Origin: Terribacillus aidingensis
Lineage (GTDB): Bacteria; Bacillota; Bacilli; Bacillales; Amphibacillaceae
Reading direction: 5' to 3'
NCBI RefSeq assembly: GCF_040703035.1
Contig: NZ_CP159996.1
Coordinates: 2,142,001-2,206,000 of the forward strand
Length of the DNA stretch: 64,000 bases
The translations under genes were made by a program, and so were the position numbers. Positions 44,113-53,531 of this stretch are shown piece after piece. Position 1 is the first letter of the stretch; each line of letters opens with the position of its first letter. Under the pieces are notes generated by a model. That model searched no databases. It saw only the letters and a program-made list of their open reading frames with translations, and was not told the DNA's origin.

Positions 44113-45191
44113 TAGCTATAAGTGATTTTCTCGACTGTTTCTTTGTCCAATTTCTGGATGACTGCAGTCAGAAGTTTCACGGTATTATCATAATCATCTT
44201 CATGCAGCATTGCCGCATGTGTATGGATATAGCGCGTCGGAATACCGATTGTCAATGCAGGGACACCATTGCCAGTCAGATGAATACTGCCCGCATCCGT
44301 TGCTCCGCCTTTGATTGTGTCAAACTGATAAGGAATCTTCAGCTCTTCTGCTGTTTCGATTACAAGATCACGCAGACCTATATGGGCAATGTGTGCAGCG
44401 TCATATAAAACGATCTGCGGTCCAGCTCCTAGCTTGCCTGTTGCTTCTCTGTCGCTGATGCCTGGTGTGTCACCTGCAATACCTGTATCGACTGCAAAAG
44501 CAATATCCGGTCCGATTTTATTGGCAGAAGTAGTAGCACCTCGTCTTCTTACTTCTTCTTGAACAGTACCGACACCATAGACAGTCGCTTCCTTGTCGGT
44601 ATCATGCAAATTCTTCAAAATATCAATGGCTACTGCACATCCTATGCGATTATCCCAAGCTTTGGCTAGAAGCAGTTTTTCATTCTTCATCTTCGTAAAC
44701 TCGAAATAAGGCACAACCGAATCACCAGGACGAACGCCGAATTCTTCTGCTTCTTCCTTACTGCTTGCACCGATATCAATGAACATTTCCTCTATAGAAG
44801 CCGGTTTTTTCCGTTTTTCAAGTGAAAGCAGATGCGGGGGCTTGGAACCGATGATGCCGACAAGCTCACCCTTTCTCGTATGAACAGTTACACGCTGTGC
44901 CAGCATGACTTGACTCCACCAGCCGCCGAGCGTCTGGAAGTACAGATAACCATTTGCATCAATACGTGTCACCATAAAGCCGATTTCATCAAGATGACCG
45001 GCAACCATCACTTTCGGACCATCTGCCTTACTGCCTTTTTGCATGGCAATCAAACTGCCGAGATTATCTGTTGTTACCTCATCGGCAAATGGGGATATAT
45101 ACTCGCGCATTACCTTGCGGATACCTGCCTCATCTCCGGAAACACCTGGTGCATCAGTCAAACCTTTCAGCATATTCAATTTGTCATTCAT
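44112..45191 (-). CDS. ysdC: M42-family glutamyl aminopeptidase/endoglucanase-type (YsdC)
   Basis: The 359-residue protein has the dinuclear zinc motifs of M42 peptidases: [42 protein letters not shown] (catalytic Glu pair) and [13 protein letters not shown], plus [14 protein letters not shown]. These form large tetrahedral oligomers that trim peptides in the cytosol. Position next to ysdB/rplT matches B. subtilis ysdC. Confidence 0.93.
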   Translation of the reverse strand: MNDKLNMLKGLTDAPGVSGDEAGIRKVMREYISPFADEVTTDNLGSLIAMQKGSKADGPKVMVAGHLDEIGFMVTRIDANGYLYFQTLGGWWSQVMLAQRVTVHTRKGELVGIIGSKPPHLLSLEKRKKPASIEEMFIDIGASSKEEAEEFGVRPGDSVVPYFEFTKMKNEKLLLAKAWDNRIGCAVAIDILKNLHDTDKEATVYGVGTVQEEVRRRGATTSANKIGPDIAFAVDTGIAGDTPGISDREATGKLGAGPQIVLYDAAHIAHIGLRDLVIETAEELKIPYQFDTIKGGATDAGSIHLTGNGVPALTIGIPTRYIHTHAAMLHEDDYDNTVKLLTAVIQKLDKETVEKITYS

Positions 45192-45209
45192 TAGGTAGTC
45201 CTCCTCCGT

Positions 45210-45698
45210 TTAATAGCCTTCGTCCTGTCTCGTATGATTCACTTCGTTTTTTTGCTGGTAAGCCTCCAGTATCGAGGCTTCCGTGAATCCTAGCTGCCGG
45301 CCTAGCTCCAGGAAGCTTTGGAAAAGCTTTTCATACATTCCCTGTACTGGTTCGCTGTAAAAGGCACCGATGCTACGGTACAATTCCAAAAATGCATCGG
45401 TTTGATCCATTTCGGTGGCAGCTAACGGCCCAGAGGTATATGTAAGGCCTTTATCAAGTCCGAGTGACAAAATGAAATGCAGACCATCCACATATTCCTC
45501 TAAAATGACACTTTGCTCGCTTGGACCTTTTCTGCTCCAAAATTTGAAGCAGCGGGTTTCATTGGCCAATTCCCCGATTTCAACCTGAAGCGCTAATATT
45601 TTCTTGCGGAAAAGATCGTCACGATCAGTTGATTCCAGCTTGTCTTCGATGTAAGCATCCAGCTCCCGCTGTTTATTGAATAGATATTCGTAATCCAT
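45210..45698 (-). CDS. dUTPase-like (all-alpha NTP pyrophosphatase) protein
   Basis: The 162-residue protein has the all-alpha dUTPase_2 pattern: LFNKQRELDAYIEDKLESTD, KKILALQVEIGELANETRCFKFW (ExxE metal ligands), EEYVDGLHFILSLGLDKG (ExxxD). It would hydrolyse dUTP or a similar nucleotide to limit misincorporation. ATG 45698 follows AAGGAG; a longer frame to 45788 overlaps the sigma-W-type promoter. Genes like this occur in phages and in some Bacillaceae chromosomes near ysdC. It is 18 bp upstream of ysdC, likely co-transcribed. Confidence 0.85.
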   Translation of the reverse strand: MDYEYLFNKQRELDAYIEDKLESTDRDDLFRKKILALQVEIGELANETRCFKFWSRKGPSEQSVILEEYVDGLHFILSLGLDKGLTYTSGPLAATEMDQTDAFLELYRSIGAFYSEPVQGMYEKLFQSFLELGRQLGFTEASILEAYQQKNEVNHTRQDEGY

Positions 45699-45752
45699 AT
45701 ATAAGACTCCTTCTTGCGTTATTCCTATGTAGTGAGGGTATAGTAAAACGGA

Positions 45753-45779
45753 TGAAACTTCTTCTTTAGCGTAATCGTA
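45753..45779 (+). promoter_or_regulatory. Sigma-W-type promoter of ysdB
   Basis: TGAAAC (45753-45758), 17-bp spacer, CGTA (45776-45779), the ECF sigma-W consensus, 33 bp before the ysdB start. B. subtilis ysdB is a known sigma-W target. Confidence 0.82.
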
Positions 45780-45811
45780 TCTATACAAAAAGTAAAGGAG
45801 GCCTGCTCGCT

Positions 45812-46186
45812 ATGAAGATTCTTTTTCTCCTGTTGCTGGCAGGTGCAGCAATTCTTTTGTTCTACACCGTCATGAAAGCAAGGAAAAACCAATTGGATGA
45901 TCCCTCACACCTCAATGCAGAGGAAGTGGAATACCGCGAACAGTATGATCATTATTTCTCATTAAGCTATCGCGGCTATCGGATGATTGGTAAGAAATAT
46001 CTCCAGCCAAGGGAAGACAGCATTGAAGTGACCAAGGTCGTGATGAATGCTGTACAGCCGGATCGATTAACCGGATTTTCCCGAAATGATTTATATAAGA
46101 TGGAAGAATGCATCCTGAGCCATTTTCCTTATGCTTCGATTGAATGGAAGCATCCGATAAAGGAGCTCGTCCTGACAGAAATATGA
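45812..46186 (+). CDS. ysdB: Sigma-W regulon membrane protein YsdB
   Basis: The 124-residue protein has one N-terminal membrane anchor (MKILFLLLLAGAAILLFYTV) and a charged cytosolic domain (YFSLSYRGYRMIGKKYLQPR … YKMEECILSHFPYASIEW). Size, position and promoter match B. subtilis YsdB, a cell-envelope-stress protein of unknown function. AAAGGAGG precedes the ATG. Confidence 0.88.
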   Translation: MKILFLLLLAGAAILLFYTVMKARKNQLDDPSHLNAEEVEYREQYDHYFSLSYRGYRMIGKKYLQPREDSIEVTKVVMNAVQPDRLTGFSRNDLYKMEECILSHFPYASIEWKHPIKELVLTEI

Positions 46187-46219
46187 TAAAGCACTGGAGC
46201 TTATAGAAGCGCCAGTGTT

Positions 46220-46792
46220 TTATGCACTTTCTTTGAAAAATTCTTCCCATTTGATTGTAAATTCTTTTTTCCGCATCAGATAAATACATACCAGAAGGAC
46301 GACCAAGACCCCAGCTATCGCTGCTGGCGGCAAGTAGCGCAGCCATGTCCCAGCAAAAGAATAGGCTGCGGCAAGCGGGATACTTGATAGAAACGAGGCT
46401 TTCCCATATGACCTCCAACTGCGGTTGGTTTCCATCAAGCAGACGCTTAAGATGTGGAAGTGAATAAATGGTACTAGCCGCATTAAGGCGACTTGACCCG
46501 TTGTAAAGCTCGTGTGCCTGCCAATCAGCTTTTGTTTCAACATGAGAATCCTGTTTGCCGACCGCGGGAAACGCTGGGCTACACCATAAAACAGCATACT
46601 GGATGCGGTAATGCCGATAATAGACAATATTGTACCGGCTACAGCACCAAACAGGATCCCTCCAGAGATACATAGGAAAACGACAGGCAGAAATAAAGCA
46701 GGTCGAAGCAGGTACAGGAGGATGAACAAAAGCGGTGCAAACAATCCACCTGTCGCGACGACCGTCAAGAGACTTACGCCAACCTGGTCCAT
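46220..46792 (-). CDS. TVP38/TMEM64 (DedA-like) membrane protein
   Basis: The 190-residue protein has five or six helices and the SNARE-associated core: ALFLPVVFLCISGGILFGAV AG, then a re-entrant region and ALMRLVPFIHFHILSVCLM. The usual R-x3-P-F motif (LMRLVPFIHFH) is present. Members of the DedA/VTT superfamily move lipids such as undecaprenyl-phosphate across the membrane. Which lipid is unknown. GAGGGAG precedes the ATG. Confidence 0.88.
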   Translation of the reverse strand: MDQVGVSLLTVVATGGLFAPLLFILLYLLRPALFLPVVFLCISGGILFGAVAGTILSIIGITASSMLFYGVAQRFPRSANRILMLKQKLIGRHTSFTTGQVALMRLVPFIHFHILSVCLMETNRSWRSYGKASFLSSIPLAAAYSFAGTWLRYLPPAAIAGVLVVLLVCIYLMRKKEFTIKWEEFFKESA

Positions 46793-46870
46793 TGCTGCTC
46801 ACTCCCTCTCAGATGTCTCTAATATATATGACAGGAGACGAGCCTTTATGACAAGCACACAGCATTTATC

Positions 46871-47131
46871 TTACAGCAAATAAAGAATCAGCAGGACATG
46901 CATGGCGACAAGGCAAGGAAAGCCGATAACGAACGCGGTATGCTTCGTTTTATGTCGAAATGCTTGCATCCCGAGCCAGCCGCCTAGTGCGCCCCCGATG
47001 ATTGCTGTGATCCACAGCCTTCTTTCACTTATGCGCCACTCGTGCTTCTTTGCTCTTTGTTTATCGATTCCCATCCAGCTGAAAAGCACGATATTGATAA
47101 CTAGCAGATAGAGACTAATGACCAGCCACAT
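46871..47131 (-). CDS. ysdA: DUF1294 small membrane protein (YsdA)
   Basis: The 86-residue protein (MWLVISLYLLVINIVLFSWM, GIDKQRAKKHEWRISERRLW, GGALGGWLGMQAFRHKTKH) is a DUF1294 protein with three membrane helices. ATG 47131 after AAGGGG is favoured over a longer frame to 47167. B. subtilis ysdA is also just downstream of rplT. Function unknown. Confidence 0.88.
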   Translation of the reverse strand: MWLVISLYLLVINIVLFSWMGIDKQRAKKHEWRISERRLWITAIIGGALGGWLGMQAFRHKTKHTAFVIGFPCLVAMHVLLILYLL

Positions 47132-47151
47132 ATTCCTACCCCTTTCTATAC

Positions 47152-47185
47152 AAAAAGCCGCTATCAAAGGATAGCGGCTTTTTGG
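47152..47185 (-). terminator. Terminator of the infC-rpmI-rplT operon
   Basis: AAAAGCCGCTATC and GATAGCGGCTTTT form a 13-bp stem with a short loop. Confidence 0.95.
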
Positions 47186-47186
47186 C

Positions 47187-47543
47187 TTATTTCAATGCGT
47201 CTTTTGCTTTAGTAGCAAGTTGCGCGAATGCTTTTTCGTCAGAGATTGCAAGCTCTGAAAGCATTTTACGGTTTACTTCGATACCAGCAAGTTTAAGACC
47301 GTGCATCAAACGGCTGTAAGAAAGTTCGTTCATACGTGCAGCAGCATTGATACGTGCGATCCAAAGTTTACGGAAGTCACGTTTTTTCTGTCTGCGGTCA
47401 CGGTATGCATACTGACCGGATTTGATTACTTGTTGTTTTGCAGTTTTGAATAGTGCATGTTTCGCACCATAATAACCTTTAGCTAGCTTAAGAACGCGTT
47501 TACGACGCTGACGCGTTACTGTTCCACCTTTTACACGTGGCAT
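47187..47543 (-). CDS. rplT: Ribosomal protein L20
   Basis: The 118-residue protein is a standard L20 ([48 protein letters not shown]). It is essential in early 50S assembly and, in Bacillus, represses its own operon by binding the leader upstream of infC. Third gene of the operon, 39 bp after rpmI. Confidence 0.99.
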   Translation of the reverse strand: MPRVKGGTVTRQRRKRVLKLAKGYYGAKHALFKTAKQQVIKSGQYAYRDRRQKKRDFRKLWIARINAAARMNELSYSRLMHGLKLAGIEVNRKMLSELAISDEKAFAQLATKAKDALK

Positions 47544-47582
47544 AGTATTCCCTCCTATAGGACAAAAAAATCTTTAATTTTA

Positions 47583-47777
47583 TTATTTAGGTAGCATTTG
47601 TTTGATACGTTTGAAGTCACCAGCAGAAACAAGTGCATCTTTACGAAGTTTACGTTTCTGTTTAGTAGATTTATTAGCAGCCAAGTGGCTTGTGTAACCG
47701 TGGTTACGAACTACTTTTCCAGTACCTGTTTTCTTGAAACGTTTAGCGGACCCTTTGTGGGTTTTCATTTTTGGCAT
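47583..47777 (-). CDS. rpmI: Ribosomal protein L35
   Basis: The 64-residue basic protein ([40 protein letters not shown]) is L35 of the 50S subunit. AGGAGG precedes the ATG. It lies between infC and rplT as in other Bacilli. Confidence 0.99.
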   Translation of the reverse strand: MPKMKTHKGSAKRFKKTGTGKVVRNHGYTSHLAANKSTKQKRKLRKDALVSAGDFKRIKQMLPK

Positions 47778-47803
47778 CGTATTTCCTCCTTATATCCTTC
47801 GGC

Positions 47804-48322
47804 TTACTGTTTCTCAGCTATAGGAGCTAGCATTAGGAACATGCTGCGGCCTTCCATTTTCGGTTTCATTTCAACCGTTGCAACATCCTTGCACTCTCCA
47901 GCTAGCTTTTCGAGAACTTCTTGGCCTAATTCTTTATGCGTAATGGCACGTCCGCGGAAACGAACAGAAGCCTTTACTTTATCGCCTTTTTCAAGAAACT
48001 TGCGCGCATTGCGAAGCTTCGTGTTGAAGTCATGATCCTCAATACCAGGGCTCAAACGAACTTCTTTTACGTTGATTATTTTCTGGTTTTTACGCGCTTC
48101 TTTTTCTTTCTTCTGTTGCTCGAAGCGGAATTTACCATAATCCATAATCCGGCACACGGGTGGTTTTGCGTTTGCAGCCACAAGCACCAAATCAAGATTT
48201 CTTGTTTGTGCGATTTCTAATGCTTCTTGACGGGATTTTACGCCAAGCTGGTCACCGTTTGAATCAATGAGTCGAACCTCACGTGCGCGAATTTTCTCAT
48301 TGATATTCGTATCTTTGCTAAT
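47804..48322 (-). CDS. infC: Translation initiation factor IF-3, probable AUU start
   Basis: The 172-residue protein has the IF-3 N-domain ([20 protein letters not shown]), linker ([20 protein letters not shown]) and C-domain ([20 protein letters not shown]). IF-3 prevents subunit joining and checks start codons. The usual homologous first residues (SKD…) are encoded right after ATT at 48322, nine bases from GGAGG; an ATG at 48328 is only three bases from it and too close. An AUU start, rejected by IF-3 itself, is the known autoregulation device of infC. Confidence 0.97.
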   Translation of the reverse strand: MSKDTNINEKIRAREVRLIDSNGDQLGVKSRQEALEIAQTRNLDLVLVAANAKPPVCRIMDYGKFRFEQQKKEKEARKNQKIINVKEVRLSPGIEDHDFNTKLRNARKFLEKGDKVKASVRFRGRAITHKELGQEVLEKLAGECKDVATVEMKPKMEGRSMFLMLAPIAEKQ

Positions 48323-48410
48323 AATCATCCACCTCCAGGATATTTTGGGAAACTTATGATCGGGGACAAGATATCCGCCGCTTATCAGTTAAACATGGTT
48401 GTAAAAAAGC

Positions 48411-48553
48411 ATAAAAAAAATGCCGGTACGCATACGGCACCCACATTTGTCCTAGAACACTGTTTTCATACCTGCCAACTGCCAAGCGGCGTCAATCAGG
48501 TGAGAAGTGGGTACTTCTGCTTGTCTCAGATCAATATTTATTTCACTTTTACA
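48411..48553 (-). promoter_or_regulatory. L20-type autoregulatory leader of infC-rpmI-rplT
   Basis: The ~230-nt leader contains long-range pairings and ends with a terminator (GTGCCGTATGCGTACCGGCAT then an A/T run, 48441-48413). Its layout and the conserved segment near 48440-48540 match the Bacillus rplT/L20 leader, where excess L20 causes premature termination. Confidence 0.8.
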
Positions 48554-48582
48554 ATCTTATCATAGCTGATGAATGCTGTCAA
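48554..48582 (-). promoter_or_regulatory. infC operon promoter
   Basis: Minus strand TTGACA (48582-48577), 17-bp spacer, TAAGAT (48559-48554). Confidence 0.92.
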
Positions 48583-48717
48583 TCATATTGAAGCCCAGTA
48601 ATCCTGCTCAACTAATGTAACATATTCTTCAGATGCTGACAACCTCCCCTTTTAAAATAATATAGCTGGAACTTATTCCCCCACTGTTCCGTACATAAAC
48701 TAAGGGGTGATAAATAT

Positions 48718-49209
48718 ATGCAAAAACAGCTCAACATACCGAAAACCCGCGGCGAAAAAGCCTGGGATATCATCGGAATCAGCGGATATATTGCTACCGT
48801 CCTTTTCTTGATCATAATCTGGCGCCAGCTGCCTGAACAAGTGCCTCTCCATATGGGTCTGACCGGTCACGTTGACGACTGGGCGGCAAAAGAAAGCCTG
48901 CTTCTCCTCCCCGCACTCAGTATCATTATGTTCACTCTTTTACACCAATTGGGGAAATATCCTCATATACACAATTACCCGAAACGACTGAATGAAGATA
49001 ACGCGGCAGCATTTTATCAGCTTAGCCAAAAAATGCTCAATAGGGTGAAGAATATTTGTGTACTGGTCTTTTGCTTCATTGAATTGGAATTCAGTATGAT
49101 CGCTTTAGGCTGGATTGATGATGGTCACGCCTGGATATTGATCATCATCTTGCTCGCTGTTTTATATCCTATCGTAGAGGGTATGTTGAAGCAGCGTAAA
49201 ATAAAGTGA
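48718..49209 (+). CDS. DUF1648 membrane protein
   Basis: The 163-residue protein has four hydrophobic segments and the DUF1648 signature LPEQVPLHMGLTGHVDDWAAKE after the first helix (residues ~35-56). The second half has YQLSQKMLNRVKNICVLVF, typical of the family. Members include SdpI-like immunity and YvaZ-type proteins, but a role cannot be given. AGGGGTG precedes the ATG. Alone between the infC and thrS operons, opposite strand. Confidence 0.8.
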   Translation: MQKQLNIPKTRGEKAWDIIGISGYIATVLFLIIIWRQLPEQVPLHMGLTGHVDDWAAKESLLLLPALSIIMFTLLHQLGKYPHIHNYPKRLNEDNAAAFYQLSQKMLNRVKNICVLVFCFIELEFSMIALGWIDDGHAWILIIILLAVLYPIVEGMLKQRKIK

Positions 49210-49344
49210 ACTCTATCAAGCATATCAGGAAAGTGTCTTGGCCAAATAAAAAGCCATTCCTGTACTAATAATGACAGTCATGAAAAGTGAAAACCTTTTC
49301 CTCTATGCCTATTTAGTCGCTCCATATACCTTAGTAAACAAAAA

Positions 49345-49381
49345 AATCCTTCCACCACTTTAGTGATGAAAGGATTTTTTC
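49345..49381 (-). terminator. Terminator after thrS
   Basis: AAAAAATCCTTCC…(GAAAGGATTTTTT) stem-loop with flanking A/T runs and inner pairing CACTTTAGTG. Confidence 0.9.
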
Positions 49382-49383
49382 TG

Positions 49384-51330
49384 TTATTTACGCAGTATGC
49401 GCTGAGCTACTTCTTCTTTTATATCCGCAACGAAAGCTTTCAGATCTTTCGTATCAGATTGTTTCTCTCCATAACGGCGGATGTTTACGGCTTGGTCGCT
49501 CACTTCCTGGTCACCGACGACAATCTGGAACGGAATCTTCTGTACTTGTGCTTCGCGGATCTTATAACCCATCTTTTCGTCACGCTCATCCACTTGTACA
49601 CGGATACCTTCCATACGCAAAGCATCCTCTACTTGGCGTGCGTATGCCAAGTGTGCTTCAGGAGAAACCGGGATGATTTTCGCTTGGACTGGTGCAAGCC
49701 ATGTTGGGAAGGCACCTTTGTACTCTTCGATCAAGAAAGCAACGAAACGTTCCATAGTCGATACAACACCACGGTGGATAACGACTGGACGATGTTCTTT
49801 ACCATCTTCACCGATATAAGTCAGATCAAAACGCTCTGGCAAGTGGAAGTCCAATTGAACAGTAGACAATGTTTCATCTTTACCAAGAGCAGTCTTCACC
49901 TGTACGTCCAGCTTCGGACCATAGAATGCTGCTTCGCCTTCTGCTTCCACATAGTCAAGTTCAAGATCTTCCATTGTTTCTTTCAGCATCGCTTGTGCTT
50001 TATCCCACATTGCATCATTGTCAACATATTTTTCTTTGTCTTCAGGATCACGATAAGAAAGACGGAAGGAATAATCATCGATACCGAAGTCTTTGTACAC
50101 AGCTTGTACAAGTTTCACAACGCGGATGAACTCATCTTTCAATTGATCCGGACGCGCGAAAATATGTGCATCATTCAATGTCATCGCACGAACACGCTGC
50201 AAGCCGGCAAGAGCACCAGACATTTCATGGCGATGCATTGTTCCGAGCTCTGCGATACGGATCGGCAGGCTGCGGTAGCTGTGCAATTCATTTTTATACA
50301 CCATCATATGGTGCGGGCAGTTCATCGGACGAAGAACTAGGTCTTCATTATCCATTTCCATCGGCGGGAACATATCATCTTTATAATGGTCCCAGTGTCC
50401 GCTAGTTTTATAAAGCTCTACACTGCCCAGGACTGGAGTATACACATGATCATAGCCAAGTTTTTCTTCCAAGTCGACGATGTAGCGTTCAATTGTTCGG
50501 CGGATTGTCGCACCTTTTGGCAGCCAAAGCGGCAGACCTTGTCCGACTTTCTGGGATACTGTGAACAATTCCAATTCTTTTCCTAGTTTACGGTGGTCAC
50601 GTTCTTTTGCTTCCTCAAGCATTTTCAAATGATGATCCAATTCATTTTTCTTTTCAAAAGCAGTACCATAAATACGCTGTAGCATTTGGTTGTCACTGTT
50701 GCCTCTCCAGTAGGCCCCTGAAATGCTAAGCAGCTTGAACACTTTGATTTTGCCTGTAGATGGTACGTGGATACCGCGGCAAAGATCGAAGAATTCGCCT
50801 TGCTCGTAGATTGTTACATCTTGATCTTCTGGAATGGCATCGATTAATTCCAATTTCAACTCATCGCCAATTTCAGAGAACATAGCTTTTGCTTCATCAC
50901 GGCTGACAACTTTACGGACGATCGGAAGGTTGGCATCAACGATTCGCTGCATCTCTTTTTCAATCTTCGGAAGATCCTCGGGTGTGATGCTAGCCTCCAA
51001 GTCCATATCATAATAGAAGCCATTTTCAATTACGGGACCTACACCGAATTGCACTTTGCCGTACAAGCGTTTTACTGCCTGTGCAAGCAAATGCGCAGCA
51101 GAGTGGCGCATAATTTCTACACCTTGCTCCTGCTTAAGTGTGACGATTTCGATTGCACCGCCATTAGGAAGCGGTGTACGCAGATCATATGCAACGCCGT
51201 CAACATTGACTGCGATAGCCTGCTTCTTCAAACCTGATGAAATGGAAGCTGCGATATCCTCGCCAGTTGTTCCAGCAGGGAACTCTTTCTTTGCTCCATC
51301 CGGGAAAATGATTTCTAATACATCTGCCAT
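49384..51330 (-). CDS. thrS: Threonyl-tRNA synthetase
   Basis: The 648-residue protein has an N-terminal TGS domain, an editing domain ([20 protein letters not shown] with the HxxxH site), and the class II core with zinc ligands [13 protein letters not shown], motif 2 [20 protein letters not shown], and motif 3 [17 protein letters not shown], then an anticodon-binding domain. It charges tRNA-Thr and removes mischarged Ser. It is under T-box control and is separated from ytxC as in B. subtilis. Confidence 0.98.
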   Translation of the reverse strand: MADVLEIIFPDGAKKEFPAGTTGEDIAASISSGLKKQAIAVNVDGVAYDLRTPLPNGGAIEIVTLKQEQGVEIMRHSAAHLLAQAVKRLYGKVQFGVGPVIENGFYYDMDLEASITPEDLPKIEKEMQRIVDANLPIVRKVVSRDEAKAMFSEIGDELKLELIDAIPEDQDVTIYEQGEFFDLCRGIHVPSTGKIKVFKLLSISGAYWRGNSDNQMLQRIYGTAFEKKNELDHHLKMLEEAKERDHRKLGKELELFTVSQKVGQGLPLWLPKGATIRRTIERYIVDLEEKLGYDHVYTPVLGSVELYKTSGHWDHYKDDMFPPMEMDNEDLVLRPMNCPHHMMVYKNELHSYRSLPIRIAELGTMHRHEMSGALAGLQRVRAMTLNDAHIFARPDQLKDEFIRVVKLVQAVYKDFGIDDYSFRLSYRDPEDKEKYVDNDAMWDKAQAMLKETMEDLELDYVEAEGEAAFYGPKLDVQVKTALGKDETLSTVQLDFHLPERFDLTYIGEDGKEHRPVVIHRGVVSTMERFVAFLIEEYKGAFPTWLAPVQAKIIPVSPEAHLAYARQVEDALRMEGIRVQVDERDEKMGYKIREAQVQKIPFQIVVGDQEVSDQAVNIRRYGEKQSDTKDLKAFVADIKEEVAQRILRK

Positions 51331-51347
51331 TATTCTTTCCTCCTAAA

Positions 51348-51612
51348 TTATAAAAAGCCCGTCCCTTTGCACAAAGTTTGTGCAAAGGGACGAGCGTTTG
51401 TCTCGTGGTTCCACCCTAATTCCCGGTAAAAATACCGACTCAAGAATCTGTAACGTAGATAAGACGCTGCCGGTTTTCTTTCGTCCCCCGACAGAGCTGT
51501 AAAAGGTGGTAACAGTAAAGCGTATGCAGGAAGCTTCCAGCCTAGGCTCCCCTCTCTTCAGTGCAAACGGATTTTACTATCATGTCCTTTATTGTCGCTT
51601 TTTCATATAAGG
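51348..51612 (-). promoter_or_regulatory. T-box leader of thrS
   Basis: The T-box core GGGTGGAACCACGAG is at 51416-51402, followed by a terminator with a long stem (CGTCCCTTTGCACAAA…TTTGTGCAAAGGGACG, 51390-51358). ACC in GTTACCACC (~51518-51510) is a candidate Thr specifier. tRNA-Thr charging should control read-through. Confidence 0.95.
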
Positions 51613-51614
51613 TA

Positions 51615-51643
51615 AGTATAAGCGCTGAATCGGGAAAATGCAA
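51615..51643 (-). promoter_or_regulatory. thrS promoter
   Basis: Minus strand TTGCAT (51643-51638), 17-bp spacer, TATACT (51620-51615). Confidence 0.88.
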
Positions 51644-51650
51644 GGACATG

Positions 51651-52475
51651 CTAAAACATGGAGAAAGGAAATTGATGTAAAGGAAGGTATGTGGCTCTTT
51701 CCTGGAAAATATTGATGACAGTCAGTGTCTTCGGTTCAGATGGGTAGTCACCATACAAGTAAATTCGCCGTGGTGACATGGCAATCAATGGTGTCAGATT
51801 TTTTTCTTGTTTGCCGATACCAGCCAAGAACAGCGGTTCTTCCTCAGCAAGCGAATGGATTTCCTCAGCAGAATAGCAGGTTCCGTCTTCCTTGTAGAAG
51901 GAGAAATCACGTCCTTGTATGACATGGATCGCTTCCATTCCTATTGGCTTTTTGCCAACATATTCCCGCAGAGATTCCACGTATAGCTGATATTCTTCTT
52001 CACGCTTGTACTCATCTATCGCTTCACCGACTACGTCCATCAATGCTTCTCTGTATGCAGTGCTGCGGAATTGGATGACAGCGTCATAGAAAATCCTGAT
52101 GTGCTTGGCAGCAATTTCTTGGAAACTCTGAGTAATTTGCTGTCGAGGCAAACTCGGCTCTTTTGCTTCTTCATACATGTCACCTACGAGAATCGTATGT
52201 GTTAATTCTGCTATACGTTTTATCGCTTCTTCGTCCTTATAATAATAAACTTCTTTCACAATTTGCTCGATCCATTCTGTCTCTCGATGATGAAGAAACG
52301 TTTCTACTAAGGCGATTGCAATCCGCCGGTGATAGCCATCATGAATTGTCGCTTCAAAGCCCCAACGGTCATCTTCATCCACATACACCTGTTTCGTTCC
52401 CTCCAGCATAGCCAGGCACGAACAGAATGTATCCATTTCTTTTTTTGATTTGATAAACACTTTACGCAATATCAA
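51651..52475 (-). CDS. ytxC: Putative sporulation protein YtxC
   Basis: The 274-residue protein (MILRKVFIKSKKEMDTFCSC, HRRIAIALVETFLHHRETEW) with a long central helix region and a C-terminal FFVLGLDKERNL-type replacement (LIAMSPRRIYLYGDYPS) matches YtxC, placed between thrS and dnaI exactly as in B. subtilis. The function is unknown though sporulation-linked by family annotation. It overlaps nothing; the thrS promoter -35 abuts its stop. Confidence 0.85.
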   Translation of the reverse strand: MILRKVFIKSKKEMDTFCSCLAMLEGTKQVYVDEDDRWGFEATIHDGYHRRIAIALVETFLHHRETEWIEQIVKEVYYYKDEEAIKRIAELTHTILVGDMYEEAKEPSLPRQQITQSFQEIAAKHIRIFYDAVIQFRSTAYREALMDVVGEAIDEYKREEEYQLYVESLREYVGKKPIGMEAIHVIQGRDFSFYKEDGTCYSAEEIHSLAEEEPLFLAGIGKQEKNLTPLIAMSPRRIYLYGDYPSEPKTLTVINIFQERATYLPLHQFPFSMF

Positions 52476-52533
52476 CCACCCTCGCCACTATCAACTGTTA
52501 CATTATATGGGCGGAGAATGGAAATATGAGTTG

Positions 52534-52567
52534 AAAAAAAGACAAGCCGTTCTCAGGCTTGTCTTTC
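52534..52567 (-). terminator. Terminator after dnaI
   Basis: AAAGACAAGCC…GGCTTGTCTTT stem with GTTCTCA loop, overlapping the dnaI 3' side. Confidence 0.9.
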
Positions 52568-52570
52568 AGA

Positions 52571-53506
52571 TCAATCGTTTCTTCTATTTTTGCCGAACAA
52601 CGGTACTTCGGTGGCAACACGCTTAATACGCTCCATGATTCTGCCTGCTTTCACTCGTTCCACATCACCCCGATTAGTCGTGGCAATCTGCTGCTCCAGC
52701 TGGGCAATGGAATAGTTGGACGTAAAGAAGACTGGCAGCCTTTCCATCATACGGTAATGAAGGATGGAACCGAGTATCTCGTCCCTGAACCAAGCGGATT
52801 GGGATTCGGCGCCAATATCGTCCAGCATGAGCACTGGAGTCTTCTTGAACAGCTCGACTTTCTCATTCACCGAATCATCTTTCAGGGAAGCTTTCATTTC
52901 CCTTACAAACTCAGGCATATAGATAAGCATACTGGAAATATTTCTTTCGGCCAGATAGTTAGCAATGGCACCAAGGAAATAGGTCTTTCCTACGCCGAAC
53001 GGCCCATAGAAATACAACCCTTTTTCAGGAATGGTATCGCCTGTCTGCTGCAGGAACTGCAATGTCTTCAAAATTGCCTGCTGACGTTCTGCATCGCCAT
53101 GATCAAGCATTTCTGTCGACGCTTCCAGTATATCCTTTGGCATGTACAAGCTGTTGATCCGTGACTGCTGCTTCTCCCGTTCCTCCTGCTGAAGGCGGGT
53201 ATGGCATTTATCATATGCCAGACGGATGACATTTCCATCCACCTCAAGCGACGGCGTATAGCCATTAAGGATATTCCGGCATTCCCCAAGTGAAGGACAG
53301 TCCTGGCATTGCTTTGATTGTGTTGTATATTCGTAAAGACGCATCAGATTCCTCTGGATATCCTGCTCTGTCAGCTGCGGATTTGCTTCCAACACCGCTT
53401 TGACTTCCGGATCCTGTCTTACCTGCTGCTGCATGCGCTCGAAGTTTTCTTTAAAATTACTGTTTTCCTGCATCCATTTCCGTAAAGATGCTTGAATGGG
53501 TTCCAT
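52571..53506 (-). CDS. dnaI: Helicase loader DnaI
   Basis: The 311-residue protein has an N-terminal zinc-type domain (SKQCQDCPSLGECRNILNGY … DKCHTRL) and a AAA+ ATPase domain with Walker A YFYGPFGVGKTYFLGAIANY and Walker B TPVLMLDDIGAESQSAW. It loads the DnaC helicase at oriC and during PriA restart. It follows dnaB by 25 bp in the normal Bacillus order. Confidence 0.96.
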   Translation of the reverse strand: MEPIQASLRKWMQENSNFKENFERMQQQVRQDPEVKAVLEANPQLTEQDIQRNLMRLYEYTTQSKQCQDCPSLGECRNILNGYTPSLEVDGNVIRLAYDKCHTRLQQEEREKQQSRINSLYMPKDILEASTEMLDHGDAERQQAILKTLQFLQQTGDTIPEKGLYFYGPFGVGKTYFLGAIANYLAERNISSMLIYMPEFVREMKASLKDDSVNEKVELFKKTPVLMLDDIGAESQSAWFRDEILGSILHYRMMERLPVFFTSNYSIAQLEQQIATTNRGDVERVKAGRIMERIKRVATEVPLFGKNRRND

Positions 53507-53531
53507 ACGTGCACCCCCTTCCTGCTATCAG

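Noticed and set aside
45912..46802. 296-codon minus-strand frame over ysdB and the TVP38 gene
   Set aside because: Overlaps two well-supported genes in other frames and lacks any family pattern.
49363..50340. 325-codon plus-strand frame inside thrS
   Set aside because: Complete overlap with full-length threonyl-tRNA synthetase; Cys/Phe-rich shadow translation.
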